Origin: an uncultured Pelagibacteraceae bacterium
Lineage (GTDB): Bacteria; Pseudomonadota; Alphaproteobacteria; Pelagibacterales; Pelagibacteraceae
Reading direction: 5' to 3'
NCBI GenBank assembly: GCA_902594335.1
Contig: CACJLY010000003.1
Coordinates: 1 to 64,000 of the forward strand
Length of the DNA: 64,000 nucleotides
In this document: positions 45,153 to 53,731 of the stretch, piece after piece
Layout: every line of letters starts with the position of its first letter
How positions within the stretch are numbered: the first letter of the stretch is position 1
Notes under the pieces: model-generated
Told to the model about the DNA's origin: nothing
Database searches by the model: none
Seen by the model: only the letters and a program-made list of their open reading frames with translations
Program-made: the position numbers and the translations under genes

Positions 45153-46772
45153 ATGTCCAGAGAAGTGATGGAATACGATGTTGTCATCGTAGGTGGCGGA
45201 CCATCGGGACTTTCAACTGCAATAAAATTAAAGCAGTTAAATCCAGATATTAGTGTCTGCCTTTTAGAAAAAGCATCTGAAATAGGTGCACATATTTTAT
45301 CCGGGAACGTGTTTGAAACACGAGCCTTAGATGAACTATTGCCAAATTGGAAAGATCTTAATCCACCAATTAAAACAAAAGTTAATAAAGAAAAGTTTTT
45401 ATTTCTAGGTAAGACAAAAAAAATTAGTTGGCCAACTTGGTTATTGCCTAAAGTACAACAAAATCATAATAATTATATAATTAGTCTAGCTAATCTGTGT
45501 AGGTGGTTAGCAGAACAAGCTGAAAGTCTTGGAGTTGAAATTTTCCCAGGTTTTCCCGCAAGTGAAGTATTATATAATGAAGATGGTTCCGTTAAGGGTG
45601 TAGCAACTCAAGATATGGGTTTAGATAAAGAAGGAAATAAAAAAGATGGTTATGAACCAGGAATGGAACTTCATGCAAAAGTTACAGTTTTTGCTGAAGG
45701 GTGTAGAGGACATTTAGGAAAAGAATTAATCAAAAAATTTGATTTAGATAAAGGAAAAGATCCACAGCAGTATGGAATTGGATTTAAAGAAATTTGGGAA
45801 TTAAAAGAAGAAAATCACGACGAAGGTCTAGTGATACATACAGCAGGCTGGCCATTAGATAATAGCACCTACGGGGGAAGTTTTGTTTATCATGCGGAAA
45901 ATAAACAAATTTTTTTAGGATATGTCATCGGTCTTGATTATAAAAATCCTCATCTTTCACCATTTGATGAATTTCAAAAATTTAAAACTCATCCTGCGAT
46001 CAAATCAATATTAGAAGGTGGTAAAAGAATATCATTTGGAGCAAGAGCATTAATCGAGGGTGGGTTTCAAAGTTTACCTAAAATGTTTATGCCAGGTGCA
46101 TTATTAGTTGGTTGTGACGCTGGCACATTAAATATGCCAAAAATTAAGGGATCACATACAGCAATGAAAAGTGGAATGATTGCAGCAGAAACTATTATTG
46201 ATCATATTCAATCAAGTAAAGAATTATCTATTTATGAGGAAAAATTCAAAAAAAGCTGGGTTTATAAAGAGTTATATGAAGCTAGAAATGTCAAACCAAG
46301 TTTTAGCTGGGGTTTGATATTGGGAATAATATTTACCGGTATCGATCAAATTTTATTTAAGGGAAAACTACCATTCACACTTAGACATAAACACGCTGAT
46401 CATGAAACTCTAAAACCAGCGAGTGAAATGCCAAAGATTGATTATCCAAAACCAGACAGTGTAATTACATTTGATAAAACTAGTTCAGTTTATCTAACGG
46501 GAACTAATCATACTGAAAATCAGCCAGTACATCTTCGACTTAAAGATAAAGATTTACCAATAAAATATACTTTAGGTAAATACGATGAGCCTGCGCAAAG
46601 ATACTGCCCAGTTGGAGTTTATGAAATTCAAAAAGAAAATGATGTTGAAAAATTTGTGATTAATTCTCAAAATTGTATTCATTGTAAAACTTGCGATATT
46701 AAAGAACCGTCTCAGAATATTACATGGGTTACACCTGAAGGTGGGGGTGGACCTAAATACGGAAATATGTAG
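45153..46772 (+). CDS. etfD: electron transfer flavoprotein-ubiquinone oxidoreductase
   Basis: A 539-residue membrane-associated iron-sulfur flavoprotein that passes electrons from ETF to the quinone pool. It has the N-terminal FAD motif VGGGPSGLSTA, the middle FAD segment GCDAGTLNMPKIKGSH, and the C-terminal [4Fe-4S] cysteines in RYCPVGVYE and CIHCKTCDIK, ending with the usual EGGGGPKYGNM. Gene order DMGDH-etfB-etfA-ETF-QO is a complete electron route from methylamine demethylation to respiration. Confidence 0.96.
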   Translation: MSREVMEYDVVIVGGGPSGLSTAIKLKQLNPDISVCLLEKASEIGAHILSGNVFETRALDELLPNWKDLNPPIKTKVNKEKFLFLGKTKKISWPTWLLPKVQQNHNNYIISLANLCRWLAEQAESLGVEIFPGFPASEVLYNEDGSVKGVATQDMGLDKEGNKKDGYEPGMELHAKVTVFAEGCRGHLGKELIKKFDLDKGKDPQQYGIGFKEIWELKEENHDEGLVIHTAGWPLDNSTYGGSFVYHAENKQIFLGYVIGLDYKNPHLSPFDEFQKFKTHPAIKSILEGGKRISFGARALIEGGFQSLPKMFMPGALLVGCDAGTLNMPKIKGSHTAMKSGMIAAETIIDHIQSSKELSIYEEKFKKSWVYKELYEARNVKPSFSWGLILGIIFTGIDQILFKGKLPFTLRHKHADHETLKPASEMPKIDYPKPDSVITFDKTSSVYLTGTNHTENQPVHLRLKDKDLPIKYTLGKYDEPAQRYCPVGVYEIQKENDVEKFVINSQNCIHCKTCDIKEPSQNITWVTPEGGGGPKYGNM

Positions 46773-47147
46773 TTAAGAAAGATCTATTGCAAATTTTTTT
46801 AAAGTTTCAATTGGTACTAACTTTAAAGTATTTACATGAGTTTTTTTCAAATATAAAGAACATCCAACTCCTGCTTCTAAAGCTCTTGCAACCCAACTAG
46901 CACAAACACACCAGTTATCACCATCTTTCAATCCAGGAAAACCAAATTCAGGGTGAGGAGTTATTAAATCGTTACCGGCCTCTTTGCACCACTCTAAAAA
47001 TTTGTCATTAACTTTAACACAAACTGTGTGTAAACCACGGTCATTTTCATCAGTATTACAACATCCATCTCTGAACCAACCGGTTAATGGATTTTTAGAA
47101 CATTCTTCTAAATCTTCACCTAAAACATTTTTTTGACTATTTGACAT
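46773..47147 (-). CDS. DUF2237-type protein
   Basis: A 124-residue cysteine-rich protein that matches DUF2237 over its full length, with NVLGEDLEECSKNPLTGW, FRDGCCNT, FPGLKDGDNWCVCASWVARA and 'TH-N-L--V' at the end. Seven cysteines suggest metal or thiol chemistry, but the function is unknown to me. It overlaps the 2OG-oxygenase-like gene by 11 bases and is convergent with ETF-QO, directly abutting its stop. Confidence 0.85.
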   Translation of the reverse strand: MSNSQKNVLGEDLEECSKNPLTGWFRDGCCNTDENDRGLHTVCVKVNDKFLEWCKEAGNDLITPHPEFGFPGLKDGDNWCVCASWVARALEAGVGCSLYLKKTHVNTLKLVPIETLKKFAIDLS

Positions 47148-47748
47148 GGAATATTCCTGTTAATTTTTTATCAATTTCAATATTGAAGGAGAATGATCTT
47201 CTTTCTCCATTTGACTTAAATGGATAAGCGGTATGCATTAAATTATTTGGAAAGAGAACAAGATCTCCAACTTTTGGTTTATGGTTAAAAATGCTATTGT
47301 TAAGAAAAGATTTTGATCCATACACAAAATCAATAGTACCGTTAGTTTTAATTTTTTTATTACTCTTGGTTAAATTATTTGGGATTTTAAGATAACCTAC
47401 TCCTGATACATTTCCATCATGAAAATGTAATGGATTGTATTCATTCTTAAATTGTCTCACAACCCATAGATTTTTAATTTTGATATTTTTTGATTTTTTG
47501 TTAAGATTTTTTTTTAAATATTGGTTTACAGATTTTGTAATATAACTTTTTAAATTTTTTTTTATAAATTTATTTTTTAACTCTATTTCTTGTTGAACTT
47601 GACCAACAAGTTTTTTCGAATAGTCATTTAACTTATTTTTTTTTTTATCATTTATTATACTTTCTACTTCATGGTTTATTTTTTTTATAAGAACTGTTGG
47701 AATCTTTAGAATAGCAATTCTTGGCCCAAAAGGACTTAAAAATTTCAT
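47137..47748 (-). CDS. putative 2OG-Fe(II) oxygenase-like protein
   Basis: A 203-residue protein whose C-terminal half has the cupin-like oxygenase pattern: NPLHFHDGNVSGVGYL (about 105-120) with H108/H110/D111 as possible iron ligands, 'PKVGDLVLFPNNLMH' with H172, and NGERRSFSFN with R183/R184 for 2-oxoglutarate. It resembles the phage/marine '2OG-FeII_Oxy_5' type. The N-terminal half is Lys-rich and helical. It overlaps the DUF2237 gene, hinting at a shared function. Confidence 0.68.
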   Translation of the reverse strand: MKFLSPFGPRIAILKIPTVLIKKINHEVESIINDKKKNKLNDYSKKLVGQVQQEIELKNKFIKKNLKSYITKSVNQYLKKNLNKKSKNIKIKNLWVVRQFKNEYNPLHFHDGNVSGVGYLKIPNNLTKSNKKIKTNGTIDFVYGSKSFLNNSIFNHKPKVGDLVLFPNNLMHTAYPFKSNGERRSFSFNIEIDKKLTGIFHVK

Positions 47749-47754
47749 AAAATT

Positions 47755-48222
47755 TTATATTTTGGTTGGATTAGGTTGTCCTTTATAAACAACTTCTGGA
47801 TCAAATTTTTTCTTTTCTTCTTCAAATTTCATTTCTACTTTACGTCCATTTTCAATTTTTCCTGTTGGAACTGATCGATAAAAACATGATCTATAACCAA
47901 CATGACAACTTGCGCCATCACCAATATCTACAGTTATCCAAACTGCATCTTGATCATCATCAATTCTTATTTCTTTAACTTTCTGAGTAAAGCCACTAGT
48001 TTTTCCTTTATGCCAAATTTCTTTTCTAGACCTGCTCCAATAGTGAGCTTCTTTTGTTTCTATAGTTAATTTTAAAGCTTCAACATTCATATAACCGTGC
48101 ATGAGAATCTCTTTGGTTTCAGCACATGTTGTAATTACAGGAATTAAACCATCATTATCGAATTTTGGAGATAATAGGTTACCTTCCTCTATATCAGCGA
48201 CATTTTCTCTTTTTTTAAACAT
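47755..48222 (-). CDS. hisI: phosphoribosyl-AMP cyclohydrolase
   Basis: Third step of histidine synthesis: hydrolysis of phosphoribosyl-AMP. The 155-residue stand-alone protein has HYWSRSRKEIWHKGKTSG (about 61-78) and the zinc-binding region 'DGASCHVGYRSCFYR' with the two cysteines. The first 25 residues extend beyond the compact family core. It is divergent from folE. Confidence 0.93.
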   Translation of the reverse strand: MFKKRENVADIEEGNLLSPKFDNDGLIPVITTCAETKEILMHGYMNVEALKLTIETKEAHYWSRSRKEIWHKGKTSGFTQKVKEIRIDDDQDAVWITVDIGDGASCHVGYRSCFYRSVPTGKIENGRKVEMKFEEEKKKFDPEVVYKGQPNPTKI

Positions 48223-48302
48223 ATATAAGACGCAATATCTAACATATTACTGAATATATTAAATATTTTAAATTTAAGAATTTATATATATAAAAACCCA
48301 TT

Positions 48303-48905
48303 ATGAAATTAGTAAAAAACGAAAATAACAAAAATACTGAGATTGTAACAGATGAGGAGGCACGTGAAGCATTTGTTAAAATCTTAAAATGGATAGGTGA
48401 AGATCCATCTAGAGAAGGTTTATTAGAAACTCCAAAAAGAGTTACGAAAGCATTCAAAGAGTACTTTAAAGGTTACAAAGAGGATCCTAAAGAAATTTTA
48501 AGCAAAACTTTTGGAGATGTTGAAGGTTACAGTGATATGGTAGTTCAAAAAAATATTTCTGTACAAAGTCACTGCGAACATCATATGGCACCTATTATTG
48601 GTATCGCACATGTTGCTTATATTCCAAATGAGAGAGTTGTTGGACTAAGTAAAATTGCAAGAGTTGTGGAAGTTTTTTCAAAAAGACTTCAAACACAGGA
48701 AAGATTAACAGTTCAAATCGCAAATACATTAATGGAGTCGTTAGATGCAAAAGGTGTTGCAGTAACAATTGACTCAACTCACCAGTGTATGACTATGCGA
48801 GGTATTAAAAAGGAACAAGCTACAACTGTTACTAATTTTTACTTGGGTCAATTTAAAGACGACCTTAGTTATCAGAATAGATATTTGCGATTTATTGCAA
48901 AATAG
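48303..48905 (+). CDS. folE: GTP cyclohydrolase I
   Basis: Converts GTP to dihydroneopterin triphosphate, the first step of folate synthesis. The 200-residue protein has the zinc-binding SHCEHHMAP, the catalytic core VVGLSKIARVVEVFSKRLQ and QCMTMRGIKK with the second zinc cysteine. A type IA enzyme by these motifs. Its role fits a window full of folate-dependent enzymes. Confidence 0.96.
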   Translation: MKLVKNENNKNTEIVTDEEAREAFVKILKWIGEDPSREGLLETPKRVTKAFKEYFKGYKEDPKEILSKTFGDVEGYSDMVVQKNISVQSHCEHHMAPIIGIAHVAYIPNERVVGLSKIARVVEVFSKRLQTQERLTVQIANTLMESLDAKGVAVTIDSTHQCMTMRGIKKEQATTVTNFYLGQFKDDLSYQNRYLRFIAK

Positions 48906-48918
48906 AGTTTAATTATAC

Positions 48919-49923
48919 ATGTCCGAAACTTTCAAAGCTCTGGTTATAAACCAGGATGGTGAAAATTTTTCTCGAGAAGTTAAAGAACTAAATTTTGATT
49001 TTTTAAACGAGGGTGAAGTTTTAGTTAAAATACAATACTCTGATTTAAATTATAAAGATGCTTTAATTTTAAAAGATGGTGCAAAATTAGTAAAAGAGTT
49101 TCCAAGAATTCCTGGAATTGATTTTTCAGGTACAGTAGTAGAAAGCAAGTCAGATGAATTTAAAGAAGGTGATGAGGTAATACTTACTGGTTGCAGAGTT
49201 GGAGAATTATTTCATGGAGGCTTCTCTCAATATGCAAGAGTTAAAAAAGAGTTTCTTATAAAGAAACCCTCAGGCATTGATTTAAAGCAAGCAATGATGA
49301 TGGGAACTGCAGGATTTACAGCAATGTTGTGTGCATTTGCCGTTAAAGCAAAAGAGGAACTATTATTACAAAGCAAGGTGAACGATGTCCTTGTAACAGG
49401 TTCAACAGGTGGAGTAGGGATGGTTGCTGTAAATATTTTATCTAAAATAGGATGTAATGTAACTGCTATTACAGGAAAGCCTGAAAAAGCTGACTATTTA
49501 AAAGAATTAGGTGCAAAAACTGTTTTAGATCGTAAAGAATTTGAAGGCGAGCCAAGATTAATTGGCAAAGGTACTTGGGATGGTGTTGTTGATACTGTAG
49601 GAGGAAATATACTGGCAAATGCAATTTCCCAAACCAGACTAAAAGGAATTGTAGCTGTTTGTGGTAATGCGAGTGGAACTAACAAATTAAATACATCTGT
49701 TGTTCCTTTTTATATCAGAGCTGTAAAACTATGGGGTGTAGACTCAGTTAATGTAAGCAACAAAAGAAAAGAATTTGTTTGGGGCGAAGTACCAAATTTA
49801 GTAGATTTTAGTATTATTGAAAAATCAATTAAAACAGTTGGGCTCGAGGAGCTTTTAAATGTATTTCCAGAAATGCTTGAAGGAAAATTGAAAAATAAAA
49901 TTCTAGTGGATGTAAATAAATAA
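48919..49923 (+). CDS. acuI: YhdH/AcuI-type quinone oxidoreductase (acrylyl-CoA reductase family)
   Basis: A 334-residue zinc-independent medium-chain reductase. The NADPH loop is TGSTGGVGMVAV (about 159-170), and the N-terminal NYKDAL plus 'PRIPGIDFSGTV' segments are typical of YhdH/AcuI. Characterised members reduce toxic acryloyl-CoA to propionyl-CoA, a step after DMSP cleavage or 3-hydroxypropionate metabolism. It overlaps the LysR regulator gene by one base. Confidence 0.85.
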   Translation: MSETFKALVINQDGENFSREVKELNFDFLNEGEVLVKIQYSDLNYKDALILKDGAKLVKEFPRIPGIDFSGTVVESKSDEFKEGDEVILTGCRVGELFHGGFSQYARVKKEFLIKKPSGIDLKQAMMMGTAGFTAMLCAFAVKAKEELLLQSKVNDVLVTGSTGGVGMVAVNILSKIGCNVTAITGKPEKADYLKELGAKTVLDRKEFEGEPRLIGKGTWDGVVDTVGGNILANAISQTRLKGIVAVCGNASGTNKLNTSVVPFYIRAVKLWGVDSVNVSNKRKEFVWGEVPNLVDFSIIEKSIKTVGLEELLNVFPEMLEGKLKNKILVDVNK

Positions 49924-50813
49924 TGGATTGGGATAAATTAAAAATTTTTCATGCAGTAGCTGAAGCTGGTAGTTTTACTAGTGCTACTGTAATTTTAAAT
50001 CTTAGTCAATCTGCAATAAGTAGACAAATTCAATCTTTAGAAGAAGATTTAAAAGTTAAGTTATTTGAAAGACATGCAAGAGGATTAACGCTTACAGAAA
50101 ATGGTGAATATGTTTATAAAACTGCACATGAAGTTATCAGTAAACTTAAAGAAGTAGAAACAACTTTAGGAGATCAAAAACATAAACCGACTGGAAAATT
50201 AACTATTACAACGGTTAGAAGTTTCGGAACTCATTGGTTAACACCAAGAATTCAAGAATTTATGGAGTTAAATCCAGAAATTGAGGTAGAGTTAATTTTT
50301 GATGATAAAGAGTTGGATCTAAGTACAAGACAAGCTGATATTGGAATATTTATGAGAAGACCAAAACAGCTTAATTATATTCAAAGAAAACTGATGGATA
50401 TTAATTATCATATTTATGGATCTACAAAATATTTAGAAAAATATGGTATGCCAAAAACTATTGCTGATTTAAATAAGCATAAGTTTATTTCATTTGGCAG
50501 AGGTGCACCATCTCCTGTATTTAATCCTGATTGGGCATTAAAACTTGGCATGAAAGACAACAAGAAGAGAAAGTCTGCTATGAAAGTAAATAGTGTGATG
50601 GGATTACTTTTGGCTGTAGAAAGTGGCGTAGGTCTAGCTGCACTTCCTGATTATATTGTTTCTTTATCGAGCAATGTAATAAAAATACTACCTAAAGTTG
50701 AGGGGCCTATAACTGAAGCTCACTTCGTATTTCCAGAATCTCTTAAAAATGTTGCTAGGGTGACCATCTTTAGGAACTTTCTTTATAGTAAAATCTCAGA
50801 GTTTAAGTCTTAA
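49923..50813 (+). CDS. LysR-family transcriptional regulator
   Basis: A 296-residue regulator with the LysR N-terminal helix-turn-helix (FHAVAEAGSFTSAT...LSQSAISRQIQSLEE, about 10-45) and a substrate-binding C-terminal domain. Its start overlaps the acuI stop by one base, an unusual same-strand arrangement for LysR proteins, so it may regulate its own operon with acuI or the iron-transport genes downstream. The effector is unknown. Confidence 0.92.
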   Translation: MDWDKLKIFHAVAEAGSFTSATVILNLSQSAISRQIQSLEEDLKVKLFERHARGLTLTENGEYVYKTAHEVISKLKEVETTLGDQKHKPTGKLTITTVRSFGTHWLTPRIQEFMELNPEIEVELIFDDKELDLSTRQADIGIFMRRPKQLNYIQRKLMDINYHIYGSTKYLEKYGMPKTIADLNKHKFISFGRGAPSPVFNPDWALKLGMKDNKKRKSAMKVNSVMGLLLAVESGVGLAALPDYIVSLSSNVIKILPKVEGPITEAHFVFPESLKNVARVTIFRNFLYSKISEFKS

Positions 50814-50865
50814 TTTTTTTTTATAAAAGCTAGATAATAAGCCATGGGTGCGACCTTATTGAGAT

Positions 50866-50880
50866 TGATAATCATTATCA
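50866..50880. promoter_or_regulatory. iron-responsive operator candidate, box 1
   Basis: TGATAATCATTATCA is a perfect 7-1-7 inverted repeat. It matches the classic Fur 7-1-7 core and also the alphaproteobacterial TGA-N9-TCA iron box recognised by RirA. It lies just upstream of the -35 element of the iron-transporter promoter. Confidence 0.85.
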
Positions 50881-50909
50881 TTGAGAATAATTCTCAGAAC
50901 TATTATAAA
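50881..50909 (+). promoter_or_regulatory. promoter of the iron(III) ABC transporter operon
   Basis: TTGAGA (50881-50886) and TATAAA (50904-50909) are separated by exactly 17 bases. The predicted transcript start near 50916 leaves a 15-25 base leader before the binding-protein ATG. The -35 is embedded in the second iron box. Confidence 0.7.
50882..50896. promoter_or_regulatory. iron-responsive operator candidate, box 2
   Basis: TGAGAATAATTCTCA is a second perfect 7-1-7 inverted repeat of the TGA-N9-TCA form, one base after box 1. It overlaps the -35 element TTGAGA, so a bound repressor would block RNA polymerase. Confidence 0.82.
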
Positions 50910-50940
50910 TAAATATAATTAATTAGACTGAATGGGAATA

Positions 50941-51969
50941 ATGAAAAAAATAGTGAATACGGCATTGATAATATGCCTTTTTGTATCGACATTTTCGCTA
51001 GCGAATGAGGTGAACATCTTTAATGCAAGACATTATAAAGCTGATGCAGAACTTTATAGTAAATTTACAGCGTCAACAGGAATTAAAGTAAATTTAATCA
51101 ATGGTAAAGCTGGTGCTTTAGAAAAAAGAATGATCGAAGAAGGAGTTGATTCAGCTGCTGATCTTTACATAACAGCTGACGCTGGAAGATGTGGTGCTTT
51201 TAAATCAAAAGGAATGACACAATCAGGATTGGTTTCATCTACAATTAAATCATCTGTGCCTAAGAGTTTTAGAACTACACACTGGGTTGGTGTAGCAAAA
51301 AGAGCAAGAATTGTTTACTACTCACCAGAAAGAGTAAGTGGTGCTGAGTTATCAGGATTAACTTATGAAAGTTTAGCTGATCCAAAATGGAAAGGTAGAA
51401 TTGCAATTAGAGCTTCTAGTAATATTTATAACAAATCTCTTGTAGCTTCATTAGTAAAAAATAATGGAAAAAAAGCTGCAGGTGAATGGGCAAAAGGTGT
51501 TGTTGCAAATATGGCTAGGGATCCAAAAGGAAATGATAGAGCGCAAATTATGGCAGTAGCAGCAGGAGAAGCTGATATCGCTGTAGCAAACACTTATTAT
51601 TTAGCACTGATGTTATCAGGTAACAAAGGTCCAGAACAACAAGAAGCTGCAAAAAAAGTTAAAGCATTTTTTCCTAATCAAAATGATAGAGGAACACACA
51701 TGAATATTAGCTGTGCTGCTTTAGTAAAAGGTGCTCCTAATAAGGCAAATGCAATTGCACTTGTTGATTTCTTATTATCACCAGAAGCTCAAGAACACTT
51801 TACAAATAATACTTTTGAGTTTCCAATGATTGCAGGTGTATCGCCTAGTTCATTAGTAGTAAACAACTTAGGTTTAGATTTTAAACAAGATCTAACAACA
51901 AGTGTCTCTAGTTATGGGGCAAAACAAGCTGATGCCTTGGAAGTAATGACGGCTGCTGGTTGGAAATAA
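50941..51969 (+). CDS. fbpA: iron(III) ABC transporter substrate-binding protein (FbpA/FutA-like)
   Basis: A 342-residue periplasmic ferric-iron-binding protein. From the ATG at 50941 it has a standard signal peptide (MKKIVNTALIICLFVSTFSL, cleavage near SLA). Mature-protein features are VNIFNARHYKAD at the start and the Tyr pair in ANTYYLALM (about residues 217-225), which supplies iron ligands in FbpA/FutA. An ATG three codons earlier (50932) would add MGI. Two iron boxes upstream support iron-regulated uptake. Confidence 0.92.
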   Translation: MKKIVNTALIICLFVSTFSLANEVNIFNARHYKADAELYSKFTASTGIKVNLINGKAGALEKRMIEEGVDSAADLYITADAGRCGAFKSKGMTQSGLVSSTIKSSVPKSFRTTHWVGVAKRARIVYYSPERVSGAELSGLTYESLADPKWKGRIAIRASSNIYNKSLVASLVKNNGKKAAGEWAKGVVANMARDPKGNDRAQIMAVAAGEADIAVANTYYLALMLSGNKGPEQQEAAKKVKAFFPNQNDRGTHMNISCAALVKGAPNKANAIALVDFLLSPEAQEHFTNNTFEFPMIAGVSPSSLVVNNLGLDFKQDLTTSVSSYGAKQADALEVMTAAGWK

Positions 51970-51971
51970 CA

Positions 51972-52064
51972 TTGAAAGCTAAAAAAATATTTATGTCTGA
52001 AGTTAATTTAAATAAATCAGCCAATGCATGCGTACCATGTGCTGAGGAGTGTAAAAAAATTTAA
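51972..52064 (+). CDS. possible cysteine-rich micropeptide between iron-binding protein and permease genes
   Basis: A frame from TTG 51972 (30 codons) or ATG 51993 (23 codons) ends at TAA 52064. The C-terminal part is NACVPCAEECKKI, a C-x2-C-x3-C cluster that could bind a metal. Its position inside the iron-uptake operon and the cysteine spacing make it worth listing, but at this length a chance ORF cannot be excluded. Confidence 0.3.
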   Translation: MKAKKIFMSEVNLNKSANACVPCAEECKKI

Positions 52065-52070
52065 AAAGAC

Positions 52071-52076
52071 TATAAT
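52071..52076 (+). promoter_or_regulatory. possible internal -10 element before the iron permease gene
   Basis: A perfect TATAAT lies 26 bases upstream of the permease ATG. No convincing -35 hexamer lies 16-18 bases upstream, so this is only suggestive of a secondary promoter. Confidence 0.25.
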
Positions 52077-52102
52077 AGGTCATTTAAACTACAATTATCT
52101 CT

Positions 52103-53731
52103 ATGTTTTCAAACAAATTTAATATCTGGTTTTTAAGTTCTCTGCTTATTTCCTTACTTGTTATAATCCCTATTTTGACAGTTTCTTTAAGCTTTTTTGA
52201 GGATACTTCTCGATATTTTGACATACTTAAAAAAACTTTTTTGTTTGAATATATTATTAATTCTTTGTCACTTTTAGTTGGTGTCTTAATACTAACTTTT
52301 TTTCTAGGTGTTGGGTCTGCATATGTAGTTTCTTTTTACAAATTTCCAGGAGTTAACTTCTTTAAATGGGCATTAATTTTATCTTTTGCTATACCCCCCT
52401 ATATTTATGCATATTCTTTATTTGCATTTTTTGACAATTATGGAACTGCATTTACAATATTAAAGACTTTGTTTGGCGATGGTGAGTACAATAAAAATAT
52501 ACCAAAGTTTGATGGAATGTTTGGTTTAATATTATCTATTTCATTTTCTCTTTATGCCTATGTTTATATTCTTGCTAGGTCTTCTTTTTTATACCAATCA
52601 CAAAATTTAATAGATCTGGGAAGAAATTTAGGTTTTTCAAAATTTAAATCTTTTTATTCAATAATATTACCAGCTGCTAGACCTGCAATAGTTGCTGGTC
52701 TCTCTTTAGTCGCAATGGAAACACTAGCAGAGTTTGGGGCGGTAGATTTTTTTTCAGTTAATACATTAACAACAGGCATATATAATGCTTGGATAACTTT
52801 TGATGATTTAGCTTTTGCTAATCGAATATCATTTTTTCTATTATTATTTATATTTATTCTTTTTCTGACTGAAAATTTATCTAGAAAAAAAGCAAAATAT
52901 CACTTGGATACAAAAGGTGGTTTTAAACAAAAAGAAAAAATAAAACTTTCTGGAACAAATTCTTTTTTTGCCTTTTTATTTTGTTTTTTATTGTTCTTTC
53001 TAAGCTTTCTATTTCCATTGGGGCAAATGCTTTATTGGACAATAAAATTTCCAGAAAATTTCTTTGACATAAACATAATTAATCTTTTATTAAATACACT
53101 TTATTTAGTAGGATTATCAAGCTTGGTTCTAATAATATTTGCTCTAATTTCTAATTATGGAAATCGAGTTTCGAGAAATAAAACATTAAATTTTTTATCC
53201 ACATTGTCGATTTCAGGTTATGCTATACCAGGTGTTATTTTAGCTGTCGCTTTTATTACCTTTATTGCCTGGTTTGATGAAAATATAATTAAATCTTTAG
53301 GTTTTTTATCAATTAAAAAATTATTTATTGGATCTATTTTAGGTTTAGTTATTGTTTATTTTGTTCGTTTTTACTCACTCGCTTTTAATGGAATAAAATC
53401 AGGATATGAAAAAATAAACGTTTCAGTTGATGAGAGCGCTTACCTCCTTGGTTATTCAAAAAGGAAAACGTTTATGAATATTCATGTACCATATTTAAGA
53501 AATTCATTGTTATTTGTGGTTATTTTAATATCTCTTGAAATAATTAGAGAATTACCAATTACGTTGGTTCTACGCCCATTTAACTTTGAAACATTCGCAA
53601 CTACCGCTTATATCTCAGCATCAGAGGATATGCTTGAAGCAGCAGCAGTACCATCATTATTTTTAATTTTAATTGCTGCCTTTTTTATTGCAATAACGTC
53701 AAATTATATTTTAAAAGAGAATAATGGCTAA
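52103..53731 (+). CDS. fbpB: iron(III) ABC transporter permease (FbpB-like)
   Basis: A 542-residue fused permease with about 12 transmembrane helices in two halves, as in FbpB/AfuB/ThiP-type iron permeases. The coupling loops are DLGRNLGFSKFKSFYSIILP (about 172-191) and ESAYLLGYSKRKTFMNIHVP (about 445-464). It overlaps the ATPase gene by 8 bases. It follows the binding protein after a 133-base gap that holds a possible cysteine micropeptide. Confidence 0.9.
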   Translation: MFSNKFNIWFLSSLLISLLVIIPILTVSLSFFEDTSRYFDILKKTFLFEYIINSLSLLVGVLILTFFLGVGSAYVVSFYKFPGVNFFKWALILSFAIPPYIYAYSLFAFFDNYGTAFTILKTLFGDGEYNKNIPKFDGMFGLILSISFSLYAYVYILARSSFLYQSQNLIDLGRNLGFSKFKSFYSIILPAARPAIVAGLSLVAMETLAEFGAVDFFSVNTLTTGIYNAWITFDDLAFANRISFFLLLFIFILFLTENLSRKKAKYHLDTKGGFKQKEKIKLSGTNSFFAFLFCFLLFFLSFLFPLGQMLYWTIKFPENFFDINIINLLLNTLYLVGLSSLVLIIFALISNYGNRVSRNKTLNFLSTLSISGYAIPGVILAVAFITFIAWFDENIIKSLGFLSIKKLFIGSILGLVIVYFVRFYSLAFNGIKSGYEKINVSVDESAYLLGYSKRKTFMNIHVPYLRNSLLFVVILISLEIIRELPITLVLRPFNFETFATTAYISASEDMLEAAAVPSLFLILIAAFFIAITSNYILKENNG

